From JAXGQD01 sp040766665 (GTDB lineage Bacteria; Bacillota; Clostridia; Saccharofermentanales; Fastidiosipilaceae): 35,919 nt of DNA. The number at the start of each line of letters is the position of its first letter. Position 1 is the stretch's first letter. Below, piece after piece: positions 16,971 through 28,312 of the stretch. The stretch spans positions 1-35,919 of the forward strand of contig JAXGQD010000012.1 of assembly GCA_040766665.1 (NCBI GenBank). Direction: 5' to 3'. Under the pieces are notes generated by a model, which was not told the DNA's origin, made no database searches, and was given only the letters and a program-made list of their open reading frames with translations. A program made the translations under genes and the position numbers.

Positions 16971-17125
16971 ATTTTGCTCCGTTTCGATATTTTTTTGTTA
17001 ATTTCATTTAATGGATAAGGTACCATTCATTCCGCTGAAAGTTAAGGGCCATTTTGACCATAAATAGCGGCAAAAGTAGCGACATGCTAAGATAAATACA
17101 TTGATTCATAGAGCAGGAGAGATGC

Positions 17126-17722
17126 ATGAGTACTCGTTTAGAACAACAATTAGCCTTTATTCTAGAAATTGATAAAGCAAAAAATGTCTTTCGACAAACC
17201 TCGCTCTCCGGTAAGGGACGCAAAGAAAATGATGCAGAACACGGCTGGCATATGGCCATCATGGCTTATCTTCTACGCGAATACGCGAATGAGGAAGTGG
17301 ATATCACAAAAGTGATTTTGATGTGCCTCATCCACGACTTGGTCGAGATTGATGCGGGCGACACATATGCCTACGATCCCGCTGCATTGGCGACTCAGAA
17401 AGCACGGGAAGAGGCGGCGAAAGAACGTATCTATGCGCTTTTGCCTGAAGATCAAAGAAATGAATTAATCGCAATTTTTGATGAGTTCGAGGCGAATCAG
17501 AGCGCTGAGGCAAAATTCGCAAGGGCGATGGACAATCTGCAGCCTCTCATTTTAAACGATAGCAATGACGGGGGAGACTGGAAGGATCATGCGGTGACCG
17601 CCGAACAGGTTTATCGTAGACAACGAAGGACAAAAGATGGTTCGGAAAAACTCTTTGAACTGACTGACGAAATACTAAAAGAGCACGTGAAAAAGGGCAG
17701 TTTTCTGGTCAGTGATAGCTAA
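17126..17722 (+). CDS. HD-domain phosphohydrolase (YfbR/HDDC2-like 5'-deoxynucleotidase)
   Basis: 198 residues. Metal ligands of the HD fold are H39 (DAEHGWH), H70-D71 (LIHDLVE) and a late Asp in ARAMDNLQPLI. E74 and the EIDAGDTYAYD loop are those of the YfbR/HDDC2 group, which removes phosphate from deoxynucleoside monophosphates using a divalent metal. ATG 17126 is preceded by AGGAG at a good distance. It is a single cytoplasmic gene divergent from the lipoprotein. Exact substrate preference is inferred from family. Confidence 0.85.
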   Translation: MSTRLEQQLAFILEIDKAKNVFRQTSLSGKGRKENDAEHGWHMAIMAYLLREYANEEVDITKVILMCLIHDLVEIDAGDTYAYDPAALATQKAREEAAKERIYALLPEDQRNELIAIFDEFEANQSAEAKFARAMDNLQPLILNDSNDGGDWKDHAVTAEQVYRRQRRTKDGSEKLFELTDEILKEHVKKGSFLVSDS

Positions 17723-17813
17723 GAGGTATCAGCCGATTAAATACGATTTTTTACGCAACGTATGAAGAAGCTCATCAATAAAAGAATCGAATCACGAGAT
17801 AAAGGAGATCGTT

Positions 17814-18200
17814 TTGGGCAACGAGGCATCCATGAAACTTAAAATACTTAGTCCTCGCTTCTCAATTTGCAAAGTAGAAGATTACAGCGAAGTCAGCTTT
17901 TCGTCGGACTATTTCTTTGTCGCAAAAACAGACGAAGAGAACTCGTTGGTCTGCCCTACTGCAGATGTCCCAGGCAACTGTCTGACAAAAACGGATGGCT
18001 GGCGGGCATTTAGATTAGAAGGAATCTTGGATTTTAGCCTTGTAGGAATTTTGGCAAGAATCTCAACCGTTCTAGCCGAAAACGGAATCGCGATTTTTGC
18101 CGTTTCTACTTTCAATACGGACTACATATTTCTGCGTGAGGAGGACTTAGAGCGCGCTTTGATACTTTTAACTGAAGCAAATTACATCATTAACGAATGA
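17814..18200 (+). CDS. ACT-domain protein (tandem ACT, CASTOR-like)
   Basis: 128 residues with a TTG start at 17814 chosen because AAAGGAGAT lies eight bases upstream; an ATG at 17832 is the alternative. Two ACT-type halves: a degenerate first (LKILSPRFSICKVEDYSEV) and a clear second (FSLVGILARISTVLAENGIAIFAVSTFNTDYIFLREEDLERALILL). The DFSLVGILA...GISIFAVSTFNTDYI pattern is that of the small stand-alone ACT proteins related to the arginine-binding CASTOR fold. Such domains bind amino acids and signal by conformational change. A ligand cannot be assigned. Confidence 0.8.
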   Translation: MGNEASMKLKILSPRFSICKVEDYSEVSFSSDYFFVAKTDEENSLVCPTADVPGNCLTKTDGWRAFRLEGILDFSLVGILARISTVLAENGIAIFAVSTFNTDYIFLREEDLERALILLTEANYIINE

Positions 18201-18255
18201 ATAAGACTTTGATTTGGTTTTCATCTGCGCTTCGTTATTTATAGAGAGGGATTCT

Positions 18256-18489
18256 ATGAACACACAAAAAACAAGCGAAAAAATACTCTTTTCCGTTCTC
18301 ATGGCATTAGGTATGTCCTTTTTTATGGCTGCCGCTATGGTCATTGTAAAAGTTGGATTTACGCCTGCTTTTCTGAAAACATTCTTTCAGGAGTGGGCAC
18401 TGGGCTTTGTCATTTCGGTCTTGCCTTCGTTCTTGTTACCGATATTGATTACGAAGATATTGGGCAAATTTCGGAAAAAAGGGCTCTAG
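18256..18489 (+). CDS. small DUF2798-like membrane protein
   Basis: 77 residues from ATG 18256, preceded by AGAGAGGG. Two hydrophobic segments (FSVLMALGMSFFMAAAMVIVKV; LGFVISVLPSFLLPILITKIL) and a basic tail KFRKKGL. Size, the two helices and the conserved-looking FFxxxxMG... arrangement suit DUF2798, a two-helix membrane family of unknown function. A longer start 14 codons upstream has no ribosome binding site. Confidence 0.65.
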   Translation: MNTQKTSEKILFSVLMALGMSFFMAAAMVIVKVGFTPAFLKTFFQEWALGFVISVLPSFLLPILITKILGKFRKKGL

Positions 18490-18594
18490 ATCAAAGTCGT
18501 TAGTTCGGTATTTCTTGATAAGCCTTACACCCTATTTGACGTGAAGTAGTGATGTAAGAATGACAACTCATATGCGTGATGGAGCTTATATGGC

Positions 18595-19371
18595 ATGAAT
18601 AGTAGTGTTTTGAGTAAAGATGATTATCGTGGTCTGGCGGGATTATACGACTCGTTTTTTACAGATGCTGATATGCAAGAAAGCCTGCAGATGATTCTGC
18701 AGATGTGTGCTAAGTATCTAGATAAAAATGCCGCAAATCTGCGTGTAGCAGATTTAGCTTGCGGTACAGGTCGTCTGACTGTTGAGCTTTTGGAGTATTT
18801 TGCCTTTGTATATGGACTTGACTTGTCTTTTGCCATGTTGAAGCAACTGGAAAGAAAACGAAGTAAGCTGGCGCAAGCGGATGCAGCCAGATTAGAACGT
18901 GTTCAAGCAGATATGTGCAATTACGTTTTACCCGAAATGGTTGACGTCCTACTTTGTATGACAGATGGTTTGAATCATCTGAACGCAGAGAATGTAGGGG
19001 TTTTCTTTGCAACTTCAGCTGAAAATTTACACACCGGAGGTCTACTGATTTTTGATCTCTTACAGCTTGAATATTTAGCCAAAGTACGAGGGTCGAAGAC
19101 TTTTTTTCGTCAGATAGGGGAGAACCCGGATGAGCCTGATTTTTCCATTGTCTGGGAGAACCATTGGAACAAGATTTCTGCCACTTCAAAGTCGGTTCTG
19201 ACCATTTTTGAACGTCATCCTGCTGAAGATAAATACAAGCGCAGTGTTGACACAATAACGGAGTATTTCCATAACTTAAACACCGTTTCATATCTATGGG
19301 AAGACACTTTTACGACCTTGGAAACTCTGGATCTGCCGGAACGGCGTTACTTTGTATTGAGGAAGTTATAA
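18595..19371 (+). CDS. class I SAM-dependent methyltransferase
   Basis: 258 residues. Motif I is VADLACGTGRLTVELL (residues ~47-62), followed by the acidic VYGLDLSFAML loop, the motif IV region MVDVLLCMTDGLNHL and a post-motif GGLLIFDLL. The opening YRGLAGLYDSFF and the late beta-rich half agree with YjiC/Tam-like small-molecule methyltransferases. Substrate unknown. ATG 18595 follows GGAG at a slightly long distance. It is preceded by the DUF2798 gene and followed 142 bases later by the YihY gene, probably separate units. Confidence 0.85.
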   Translation: MNSSVLSKDDYRGLAGLYDSFFTDADMQESLQMILQMCAKYLDKNAANLRVADLACGTGRLTVELLEYFAFVYGLDLSFAMLKQLERKRSKLAQADAARLERVQADMCNYVLPEMVDVLLCMTDGLNHLNAENVGVFFATSAENLHTGGLLIFDLLQLEYLAKVRGSKTFFRQIGENPDEPDFSIVWENHWNKISATSKSVLTIFERHPAEDKYKRSVDTITEYFHNLNTVSYLWEDTFTTLETLDLPERRYFVLRKL

Positions 19372-19513
19372 GCGCAGACACTCCTGTATTTAACAATGCT
19401 CATCTAAGAAGTAAAATATATTTACATGTACCTGGGATAAGATACATTAAATCGCCGCTACATCGTAAGGCAAAGGCATCAAGGACATAGCACATCGGAC
19501 GGAGGACGCGAGC

Positions 19514-20458
19514 ATGAAACAAGTAAAAATACTGTTCGAATTATTAAAAGAAAGTTTTAAGGAGTGGCAAAAGGACAAAGCCTCACGTTTGGCAGCCGCC
19601 CTATCTTATTACACAATCTTTTCCTTGGCTCCCATTGTCGTATTAGTTTTAAGTTTACTTGGTTGGATATACCGCGATGGCAGTGCAGGCAAGCTTTTTT
19701 TGGAACAGGTTGTCAAGCTGGTGGGCGAGTCGAGCGCTGAAGTTTTTGAGAACCTAATTGCTTCGGCCAATGAACCGGCAAAAAACACCATCGCAGCTAT
19801 TGTCGGCATGGCTACGGGCATTTTTGGTGCTACAGGTGTTTTTGTGCAGCTGAAAGATGCGATCAACACCGCCTGGGGCATCAAAGAGCAGCGTTTCAAA
19901 GGTTTAAAAGGCCTGGTACGTGTTCGGGCTATTTCGTTTACCGCAGTTCTGGTTATCGGATTCCTGCTTTTGGTTTCTTTATTTATCAGCACAGCCCTAA
20001 GTGCCGTTAGTGCCAGGCTTAGCAGTGACAATGCTGTTTTAGCTGTTATTTTTCAAATTTTGAATCAGGTACTGGCCATTGGCTTGATCATGTTGCTTTT
20101 TGCATTCATTTATAAGTACCTCCCTGATGTGAAGGTGAAATGGAAAGACGTCTGGGTAGGGGCCTTTTTCACATCCATCTTGTTTAATTTGGGTAAATAC
20201 CTAATCGGTCTGTATCTAGGTAACAGCAATGTCGGGTCCAGCTTTGGGGCTGCCGGCTCAATCTTGGTTTTATTGGTCTGGATTTACTATTCTGCTCAGC
20301 TGATTCTTTTCGGAGCCGAGTTTACCCAAGTTTATAGCGCAAAGTACGGTTCCGGCTCCATTTCCGGTACCCCTAAAACGAATCCGGATGCAGCCAGAGT
20401 GGTACTTGATGAAAAGGCAGCACCGATTGTGGTTGTAGAAGAGAAAGAAGAGAAGTAG
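19514..20458 (+). CDS. YihY/BrkB-family membrane protein (UPF0761)
   Basis: 314 residues with six hydrophobic segments. The family's opening (WQKDKASRLAAALSYYTIFSLAPIVVLVLSLLGW in short) with its conserved ALSYYTIFSLAP is present, as are KDAINTAWG, YKYLPDVKVKWKDVWVGA and the closing FGAEFTQVYS. Once named ribonuclease BN, the family is now regarded as membrane proteins of uncertain transport or envelope function. The tail after residue ~275 is charged and ends in Glu/Lys runs. ATG follows CGGAGGA. It ends in a strong terminator at 20495. Confidence 0.9.
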   Translation: MKQVKILFELLKESFKEWQKDKASRLAAALSYYTIFSLAPIVVLVLSLLGWIYRDGSAGKLFLEQVVKLVGESSAEVFENLIASANEPAKNTIAAIVGMATGIFGATGVFVQLKDAINTAWGIKEQRFKGLKGLVRVRAISFTAVLVIGFLLLVSLFISTALSAVSARLSSDNAVLAVIFQILNQVLAIGLIMLLFAFIYKYLPDVKVKWKDVWVGAFFTSILFNLGKYLIGLYLGNSNVGSSFGAAGSILVLLVWIYYSAQLILFGAEFTQVYSAKYGSGSISGTPKTNPDAARVVLDEKAAPIVVVEEKEEK

Positions 20459-20494
20459 CAGATTTTTCCATAGAAACAAAATAACTCAACTGAG

Positions 20495-20524
20495 AACAAC
20501 GGACTCGAGCCGTTGTTTTTTTGA
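20495..20524 (+). terminator. Rho-independent terminator of the YihY gene
   Basis: AACAACGG / CCGTTGTT 8-bp stem with a 7-base loop, followed by a run of eight to ten T residues. Classic intrinsic terminator, 37 bases after the stop codon. Confidence 0.9.
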
Positions 20525-20594
20525 TTGATAAGTCGGTCTTGAAGCTCCGAAATTAAGCTTGATATTGATAATAAAATATAATTAAACAAGGTAG

Positions 20595-20622
20595 TTGATA
20601 AGTTCAAAAATGTGCTTATAAT
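20595..20622 (+). promoter_or_regulatory. sigma-A promoter of the giant surface protein
   Basis: TTGATA (20595-20600), 16-base spacer, perfect TATAAT (20617-20622). The predicted transcript starts near 20629, leaving a ~138-base leader before ATG 20767. In the leader, CTTTCATAGT (~20642) can pair with ACTATGAAAAG (~20692), and a second small hairpin ATAGC...GGCTAT lies near 20716-20733. No known riboswitch core was found. Confidence 0.7.
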
Positions 20623-23040
20623 ACAAACCTGTATAGCTATGCTTTCATAGTAAATATCAGAAAATAAACATTATTGAATAAACGAAAAACTATGAAAAGA
20701 CATAATTTGCATAGATAGCTAAAAATGGCTATGGAGAAGTAGCCCGAGTTTTCAGGAGGATAGTGTATGGATAGTAGGGGAAAATGGCAACGGGTCCGTG
20801 GCAAAATACTAAGCTTGACGCTTGTTTTTACAATGCTCTTAAGCTTTATCGTGCCACAACAAAACAATAGACTCATGGCTTTAGCAGGTGACAGTGAAGC
20901 GACTGCGATTAGTCTGAGTTTAGCTCCGGCAGTGACTAACGGTACAATCTCTGGCTCTGCATGGGTTGATTATGATGCACTTCGCAGCATTAACATTAAT
21001 GAACCTTACCTGCTAAATGCACCTGCATACTTCCAATGGGTTGATGAGGATGGAAGTATAAGTCCCATTTACAAGTTTAATCTTGATAATAATGGACAGT
21101 TCATCATTGATCCACCTGCTTGGGTAGATGCCATGGGAAAGGTCCATGAGTTTAACGCAGTGTGGGCTGGGTCAACTCAAGAGAAAATTAAAATATGGTT
21201 AGATGATAATTGGGTGACTCAGAATAACTATATTAAGTCGGGTGATGCGATGATGGGAGGGTTTGGTGGTGGACCTGACCAAGCAGGTGCCTTACAGTGG
21301 TTACCACTTGAAAACTATGAAAGAGTTTTGAACTACTGGTTGACCGTCCAACCAGCGCCCAATGGACTCAACTCACATTTAGATCCTAGCTTGTGGCAGC
21401 AAATGGCTCCTCTTTCTGATTCAAATGATCTTAATACTGGATTAGTGAAGGATGATGCAATTAGAGGAACAGTTTATTGGGATTGGGATTATGCTGCCTA
21501 TGGTGATGTTGATTCAACGTTCTCTGGAAGTGATGTCCCTGCCAATGACATCCAAGTAGTAGCTACGATTGGTGATGCCAATGGTAACCCCGTCGCTACA
21601 TATACGACCACAACCAATATTTATGGAGATTTTGAGATTAATCTACCTACAAGAACGTCAATAGGATTAACATACGTTATCCCTGAGGGAGACTTAAGAT
21701 ATGTTTACGTGAGTATTATACCCCCTGATGGTGCATCTACATGGTCACAGTTTAGTAAACCGTATAAGTATTTTAGTGGTAGAACTACTGACGATAACTC
21801 TATCTTAAGAGGCGCAGTTTCAGATGCAGACGGATATTTGGTAAATTATCTCTATTCTGTACGTTTTGCGCTCATGCCGTCAGAGATTATTTTCGATGTA
21901 GTCCAGTATGACACAGTTTCCAACCTTGCTGTCCCTGGCACAATAGTACAAACTTCAACTACTATGGTACCCCCGGGATCGGGTGAGTATAAAATTGCAT
22001 GGACTGATGCGAGTACTGGATCTGTCATACAGACGAGTGGACCTTTAAGTGCTGATCAAAACGGCACCTTACCTTCATATCCATTACAAGTACCATCGAA
22101 CTTGTCACAGACTACAACTTATTCTGCCATTCTCATTGCTCCAAATGGTTCACATGTGAACTTTGATCAATTTACCGCTGTAGTTGCTAGTGCTAATACA
22201 CCTATAGGAGCAGAAGGAACCCCTTATACCGGAAATGTTGTTTCCCCGGGAATCAGTGGGCATACTTACACATACGCATTGGATCCTGCAACACCCTTAC
22301 CCGAAGGCTTAAGTTTTAACACGAGTACCGGTGAAATCACCGGTACTCCCGCTGACGGACCTGCCGGTGCTTATCCCGTAAAATTTACAGTTATCGGTCA
22401 AGGTCCGACGGTGAACGGGGTTACCCCACCACAGTACACTTTGAGTGTTGAAGACAGTATTTATATTCTTGACGGTAACTTCAACAAACCGGCCATGGAA
22501 AATCAGCTTATAGACAGTTCTGTACTTAAACTTGTCACTGAGGGGCAGGATAGCTTACCAACAAACTATTCATTGACGACGACAGTGACTGATTTACCAG
22601 CAGCTGTGACTTATTCCTCAACGACAAATCTTGTTGAAGGAACTCCCGCGGTGGATGCCGACACAAGCACCACGGTTCACGATGTGCAAGTAACTTACAC
22701 GGTCACATACCCTGACCCGAAAGACAACACAAAGACGATTACCGAGACCGTTACACAAACAAAACCATTTACCGTTTTGGAAGCATTAACGATAGCGGTC
22801 AATCCGCCGGATGGAATGGTAGGTGTAGCTTATACAGCACCGGCACCGACGGTCACCAATGGCCAAGGTCCATTCACATACCAAGTAAGCGGCTTACCTG
22901 CGGGATTGGCATTTGATGGAACTACAGGCATCATGAGCGGAACGCCCACCACAGCGGGGACTTACGATGTCGTTTACACCGTGACTGATGCAAATGGTTT
23001 CAAAGCGACAGTTACAGAACAGGTCATCATTGCCGCCCCG

Positions 23041-24339
23041 GACACAACGAAGCCGGTGATTGATCCTATTGCAGATCAGACGAAGCTGGAAGGCGTAGTG
23101 ATTGATAAAGTGACCGTCGTCGTAGACGACCCGACAGCTACGATAGCTGTCACAGGTCTACCTACCGGTGTGACTTACAACGAAACAACTAAAGAAATCA
23201 GCGGTACGCCCGATCCGATTACCTGGGGTGCCACAGAAGAGACGAAGAGCTACACCGTAACGGTGACGGCGACTGATCCGTCAAACAACGTAGCGACAGA
23301 AGAATTCGTTATCACTGTGCAAAGAGACACGGACGGAGACGGTATTCCTGATGTCACGGACACCGACGATGACGGAGACGGCATCCCCGATGTGGACGAC
23401 AAAGATCCAGGCCGATACGACTAACCCAGTAAGTCGGATGCCATCGCAGACCAGAGCATCGTATTGGGCAATCCAATCACCAATGTGGTCGTGAATGCGA
23501 CAGACAACGAAGCGATAAAAAGCATCGTTGTGACAGGTTTGCCTGACGGTGTGAGCTATAACGAAGCGACCAAGACCATCTCGGGTACCCCGACCACAGT
23601 AGGTGTCTACCCGGTAGACGTCACGGTGACTGACACAGCCGGAAACGTGAGTGTAGAACCTTTCACGATTACTGTGACAGAAGCCCCGGACACAACGAAA
23701 CCGGTGATTGATCCTATTGCAGATCAGACGAAGCTGGAAGGCGTAGCGATTGATAAAGTGACCGTCGTCGTAGACGACCCGACAGCCACAATAGCCGTCA
23801 CAGGCCTACCTACCGGTGTGACTTACAACGAAACAACTAAAGAAATCAGCGGTACGCCCGATCCGATTACTTGGGGTGCCACAGAAGAGACGAAGAGCTA
23901 CACCGTAACGGTGACGGCGACTGATCCGTCAAACAACGTAGCGACAGAAGAATTCGTTATCACTGTGCAAAGAGACACGGACGGAGACGGTATTCCTGAT
24001 GTCACGGACACCGACGATGACGGAGACGGCATCCCCGATGTGGACGACAAAGATCCGAAAGTGGCCGATACGACTAAACCCAGTGTCGATGCCATCGCAG
24101 ACCAGAGCATCGTATTGGGCAATCCAATCACCAATGTGGTCGTGAATGCGACAGACAACGAAGCGATAAAAAGCATCGTTGTGACAGGTTTGCCTGACGG
24201 TGTGAGCTATAACGAAGCGACCAAGACCATCTCGGGTACCCCGACCACAGTAGGTGTCTACCCGGTAGACGTCACGGTGACTGACACAGCCGGAAACGTG
24301 AGTGTAGAACCTTTCACGATTACTGTAAAAGAAGTTCCG
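23041..24339 (+). repeat. duplicated ~650-bp module: two Ig domains plus thrombospondin-type-3 motif
   Basis: Copy 1 (23041-23688) and copy 2 (23689-24339) are almost identical. Each encodes a putative-Ig domain (DTTKPVIDPIADQTKLEGV), the Asp-rich calcium motif (23326-23408 and 23974-24056) and a second Ig domain (IADQSIVLGNPITNVVVNAT). Copy 1 differs at 23407-23445 by several small indels netting -3 bases, which create the in-frame TAA. Confidence 0.85.
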
Positions 24340-24345
24340 GTCCTT

Positions 24346-27300
24346 GCTGAGAGTGCCACACCTAACATTAATACACCAAAAGACGGTGACACGACGGTCG
24401 CCGGTACAGGCATTGCCGGCTCAGTCATCAATGTAAAATTCCCGGATGGAACATCCAAGAGCACAACGGTTAATCCTGACGGTACTTGGTCTGTTACGAG
24501 TCCTGTACTCAAAGCCGGAGAAGTAGTAACGGCAACACAGACAGAGTCGGGTAAGGCGCCAAGTCCTGAGGCAAAAGCAACCGTGACGGCAGCACCGCTA
24601 CCTGCTGAAAGTGCAGCCCCGACAATCACAACGCCGAAAGACGGTGATACGACCGTCACCGGTACAGGCATCGCCGGTTCAAACATTGTTGTATCCTTGC
24701 CGGACGGCAGCACCAAAGAAACCACGGTCAAGCCAGATGGTACGGGAGCGTAACTAGCGATACACCTTTAAAGGGTGGAGAAGTGGTCACAGCAACGCAG
24801 ACCGAGCCGGGTAAAGGTCCCAGTCCTGATGCTACCGCAACTGTAACAGTAGCACCGCTACCAGAGGAGAGTGCAGCACCAACCATCACAACGCCGAAAG
24901 ACGGTGATACGACCGTCACCGGTACAGGCATCGCCGGTTCGAACATTGTTGTATCAACTTTGCCGGACGGCAGCACCAAAGAAACCACGGTCAAGCCAGA
25001 CGGTACGTGGAGCGTAAACAGCGATACACCTTTAAAGGGTGGGGAAGTAGTTACAGCAACGCAGACCGAGCCGGGTAAAGGTCCCAGTCCTGATGCTACC
25101 GCAACTGTAACAGCAGCACCGCTACCTGAGGAGAGTGCAGCCCCGACCATCACAACGCCGAAAGACGGTGATACGACGTCGCCGGTACTGGCATCGCCGG
25201 TTCAAACATCGTTGTATCCTTGCCGGACGGCAGTACCAAAGAAACCACAGTCAAGCCAGACGGTACGTGGAGCGTAAGCAGCGATACACCCATAAAGGGT
25301 GGAGAAGTAGTTACAGCAACACAGACCGAGCCAGGTAAAGGTCCCAGCCCTGATGCGACTGCAACCGTGACGGCAGCACCGCTACCTGAAGAAAGCGCTG
25401 CTCCTGTCATCATGACCCCCAAAGACGGTGATATTACTGTCACCGGTACAGGCATCGCCAATGCGACTATCTTGGTGACGCTTCCGGATGGGAGCACAAA
25501 AGAAACTACAGTCAAGCCAGACGGCACTTGGAGCGTAACAAGCGATACACCTCTTAAAGGTGGAGAAGTAGTTACAGCAACGCAGACCGAGCCAGGTAAA
25601 GGTCCCAGCCCTGACGCCACTGCTACCGTGACGGCAGCCCCACTACCTGAAGAAAGCGCAGCTCCGATTATCACTACACCTAAAGACGGTGATACAACTG
25701 TCACCGGTACAGGCATCGCCAATTCAAGTATCGTTGTGTCATTACCGGACGGAAGTACAAAAGAAACCACAGTCGGTGCAGGTGGAACCTGGAGCATAAC
25801 GACCAATGTTCCCTTAAATGCCGGAGAAGTAGTCAGCGCTAAGCAGATTGAGCCCGGGAAAATCCAGAGCCCGAATGCAAGCGTCATTGTAAGTGCAGCG
25901 ACACCGCTTGAACAAAGCGTAGTTCCGGCCATCAATACACCTGATGACGGTGACACAACTGTTAGCGGTACAGGCATCGCCGGTTCAACCATTATCGTAA
26001 AGCTTCCGGACGGTAGCACGAAGGAAACCACAGTTCTGTCTGACGGAACATGGAGCGTTACGAGCAACACTCCCTTAAACGGCGGCGAAGTGGTTAAAGC
26101 ATCGCAAACAGAGCTGGGCAAGAGTCCAAGTCCGGATGCAACGGCAACCGTAAGCGCCGCTCCGCTACCTGAAGAAAGCACGGCTCCGGTCATCGCCACA
26201 CCTCAAGACGGTGATACGACAGTCAGCGGTACAGGTATCCCCGGTGCGACCATCATTGTTAAGCTACCGGACGGTAGCACCAAAGAAACCACAGTCAATC
26301 CAGACGGAACGTGGAGCGTAAGCAGCAATACACCTCTGAATGGTGGAGAAGTGGTAACGGCAACGCAAACAGAGCTCGGCAAAGGTCAGAGCCCGACTGC
26401 AACGGCAACCGTTAGCGCAGCACCTCAGCCTGCCGAGAGCGATGCCCCGACGATTACGACGCCCAAAGATGGCGACACGAACATCGAGGGAACAGGTACA
26501 CCCGGTTCGATCATCAATGTGACTTTGCCGGACGGCAGCACAAAAGAAGCCACAGTTAAGCCTGACGGGACTTGGAGCGTAACAAGCGATACACCTCTTA
26601 ATGGAGGAGAAGTGGTGACGGCAACGCAGACCGAAGACGGTAAAAGACCCAGTCCCGACGCAAGCGCAACGGTTACTGACGCACCATTACCCGCCGAGAG
26701 CAATGCCCCGACCATCACGACGCCTAAAGATGGTGATACCACAGTGGATGGAACAGGTACTCCCGGTTCGACCGTTATTGTGACTCTGCCGGATGGCAGC
26801 ACGAAAGAAACAACGGTCAATCCTGACGGAAGCTGGAGTGTACCGACCGATACACCTCTCAATGGCGGTGAAGTAGTAACGGCAACTCAGACGGAAGAAG
26901 GCAAGAGACCCAGTCCCGAAGCAACGGCTACAGTCACTGATGCCCCACTGCCGGCTGAAAGCGAAGCCCCGACCATCACGACACCCAAAGACGGTGATAC
27001 CAAAATCGATGGTACAGGTACCCCCGGTTCGACTGTTATTGTGACCCTGCCGGATGGCAGCACGAAAGAAACAACGGTCAATCCTGACGGAAGCTGGAAT
27101 GTACCGACCGATACACCTCTCAATGGCGGTGAAGTCGTGTCGGCAACGCAAACAGAAGAAGGCAAGAGACCCAGTCCCGAAGCGACGGCAACGGTAACTA
27201 ACAAACCGCAAGCGGAAGAGAGTAAAGTACCCAATATTGTGACACCTTCTGCCGGTGATACGCAGGTTGATGGTTCCGGTGTCCCAGGTGCGGACATTAA

Positions 27301-27730
27301 AGTGACATTACCTGACGGCAGTACGAAAGAAACCACCGTAAAACCCGATGGGACTTGGAGTGTAACAACGGATACTCCCCTTGAAGAAGGAGATACCGTC
27401 AAAGCAACTCAGACGGAAAGCGGTAAAAACGCCAGTCCGGAAACGAGTACAACCGTAACCGCAAGTCCACAACCCGGACAAAGCACCGCTCCAGCTATTA
27501 ATGCACCAAAAGACGGCGATACCACAATCGACGGTACTGGCGTTCCCGGAGCTACCGTTGTGGTAACCCTACCGGACGGAACTACCAAAGAAACCACCGT
27601 CAAACCTGACGGAACTTGGAGCGTCGATACCGATTCACCTTTGTCAGCAGGTGAGACGATAAAAGCGACACAGACCGAAGATGGTAAAACACCAAGTAAT
27701 CCTGCTTCGGCTGTTGTTGATCACTATCAG
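24346..27730 (+). repeat. 13 tandem 261-bp repeats encoding 87-residue Ig-like (Big_6-type) domains
   Basis: Each unit runs from (A/E)ES.APxIxTPKDGDT through GTGxxGxxIxVxLPDGSTKETT, VKPDGTWSV and GGEVVTATQTE.GK to ATVTAAPLP. The phase is constant at 261 bases. Units 2-5 are the most alike; 6, 7, 12 and 13 are most diverged, so the array probably expanded from the N-terminal side recently. Unit 3 has one extra codon (VSTLPDG). Single-base losses lie in units 2 and 4. Confidence 0.88.
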
Positions 27731-28297
27731 GCAGATAAGTATGATCCTACTGTTGTACCTGAGGTCATCGGCGAAGGTGAAGACTACGATCTGACTGACA
27801 ATGTCAGTAATCTTGGCAGCCTGCCGACAGGCACAATAGTAGAGGATGTGACTCCAGCCGGAACGATTGATGTCAATAAACCCGGTAAGTACAACGGTAC
27901 GGTGAAGGTGACCTATCCTGACGGCTCTAGTGAGTTGGTTGAAGTACCTGTCACAGTGATTGCAGACAACTTTACCTTGATCATTAAAAAGTTCCTCTAC
28001 GATGCTAACGGTAACGCGGTGCAAGACACACAGAATTTCAAAGTGATTGTGAGCGGACCCAGCTTCCCGAACGGAACGACTGTCTCAGTATTCACTTACC
28101 AAGACGCTGTTCTAAGGGGACTCAAAGGCGGCATATACAGTGTCAGACTGGCCGCAGGTGAAGGTAGTGGCTATACGGTTACCGTCAGTAATCCTGTGAG
28201 CTTGAGCAGTATCAATCCTGAAGACACCATCACCATTATCGGCAGACAGAAACTGGTAGCGACAAACGCCACGAAGCCCAATAGCGGCGGAACAAGT

Positions 28298-28312
28298 TTC
28301 CCAAGAACCGGT
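28298..28312 (+). other. sortase sorting motif FPRTG (LPXTG variant)
   Basis: FPRTGEN is followed by a ~20-residue hydrophobic helix (WTIATALLILGISLLVL) and KKRTAKVDKKN, the full cell-wall sorting signal. First position is Phe where Leu is usual. No sortase gene is present in the window. Confidence 0.8.

Noticed and set aside
20629..20766. Leader of the surface-protein gene as a cyclic-di-GMP (GEMM) riboswitch
   Set aside because: ATGGCTATGG...GTAGCC looked like a GEMM 3' half, but the conserved GACGCAAAGC core and tetraloop-receptor are missing.
24258..27603. Several long minus-strand frames opposite the surface protein
   Set aside because: They are periodic shadows of the repeat coding strand, low-complexity Val/Ser/Pro, with no starts or ribosome binding sites.
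24346..27730. Tandem 261-bp periodicity that could be taken for a CRISPR or satellite array
   Set aside because: The period is a multiple of three and every unit translates to the same 87-residue Ig-like domain; there are no short repeat-spacer units.
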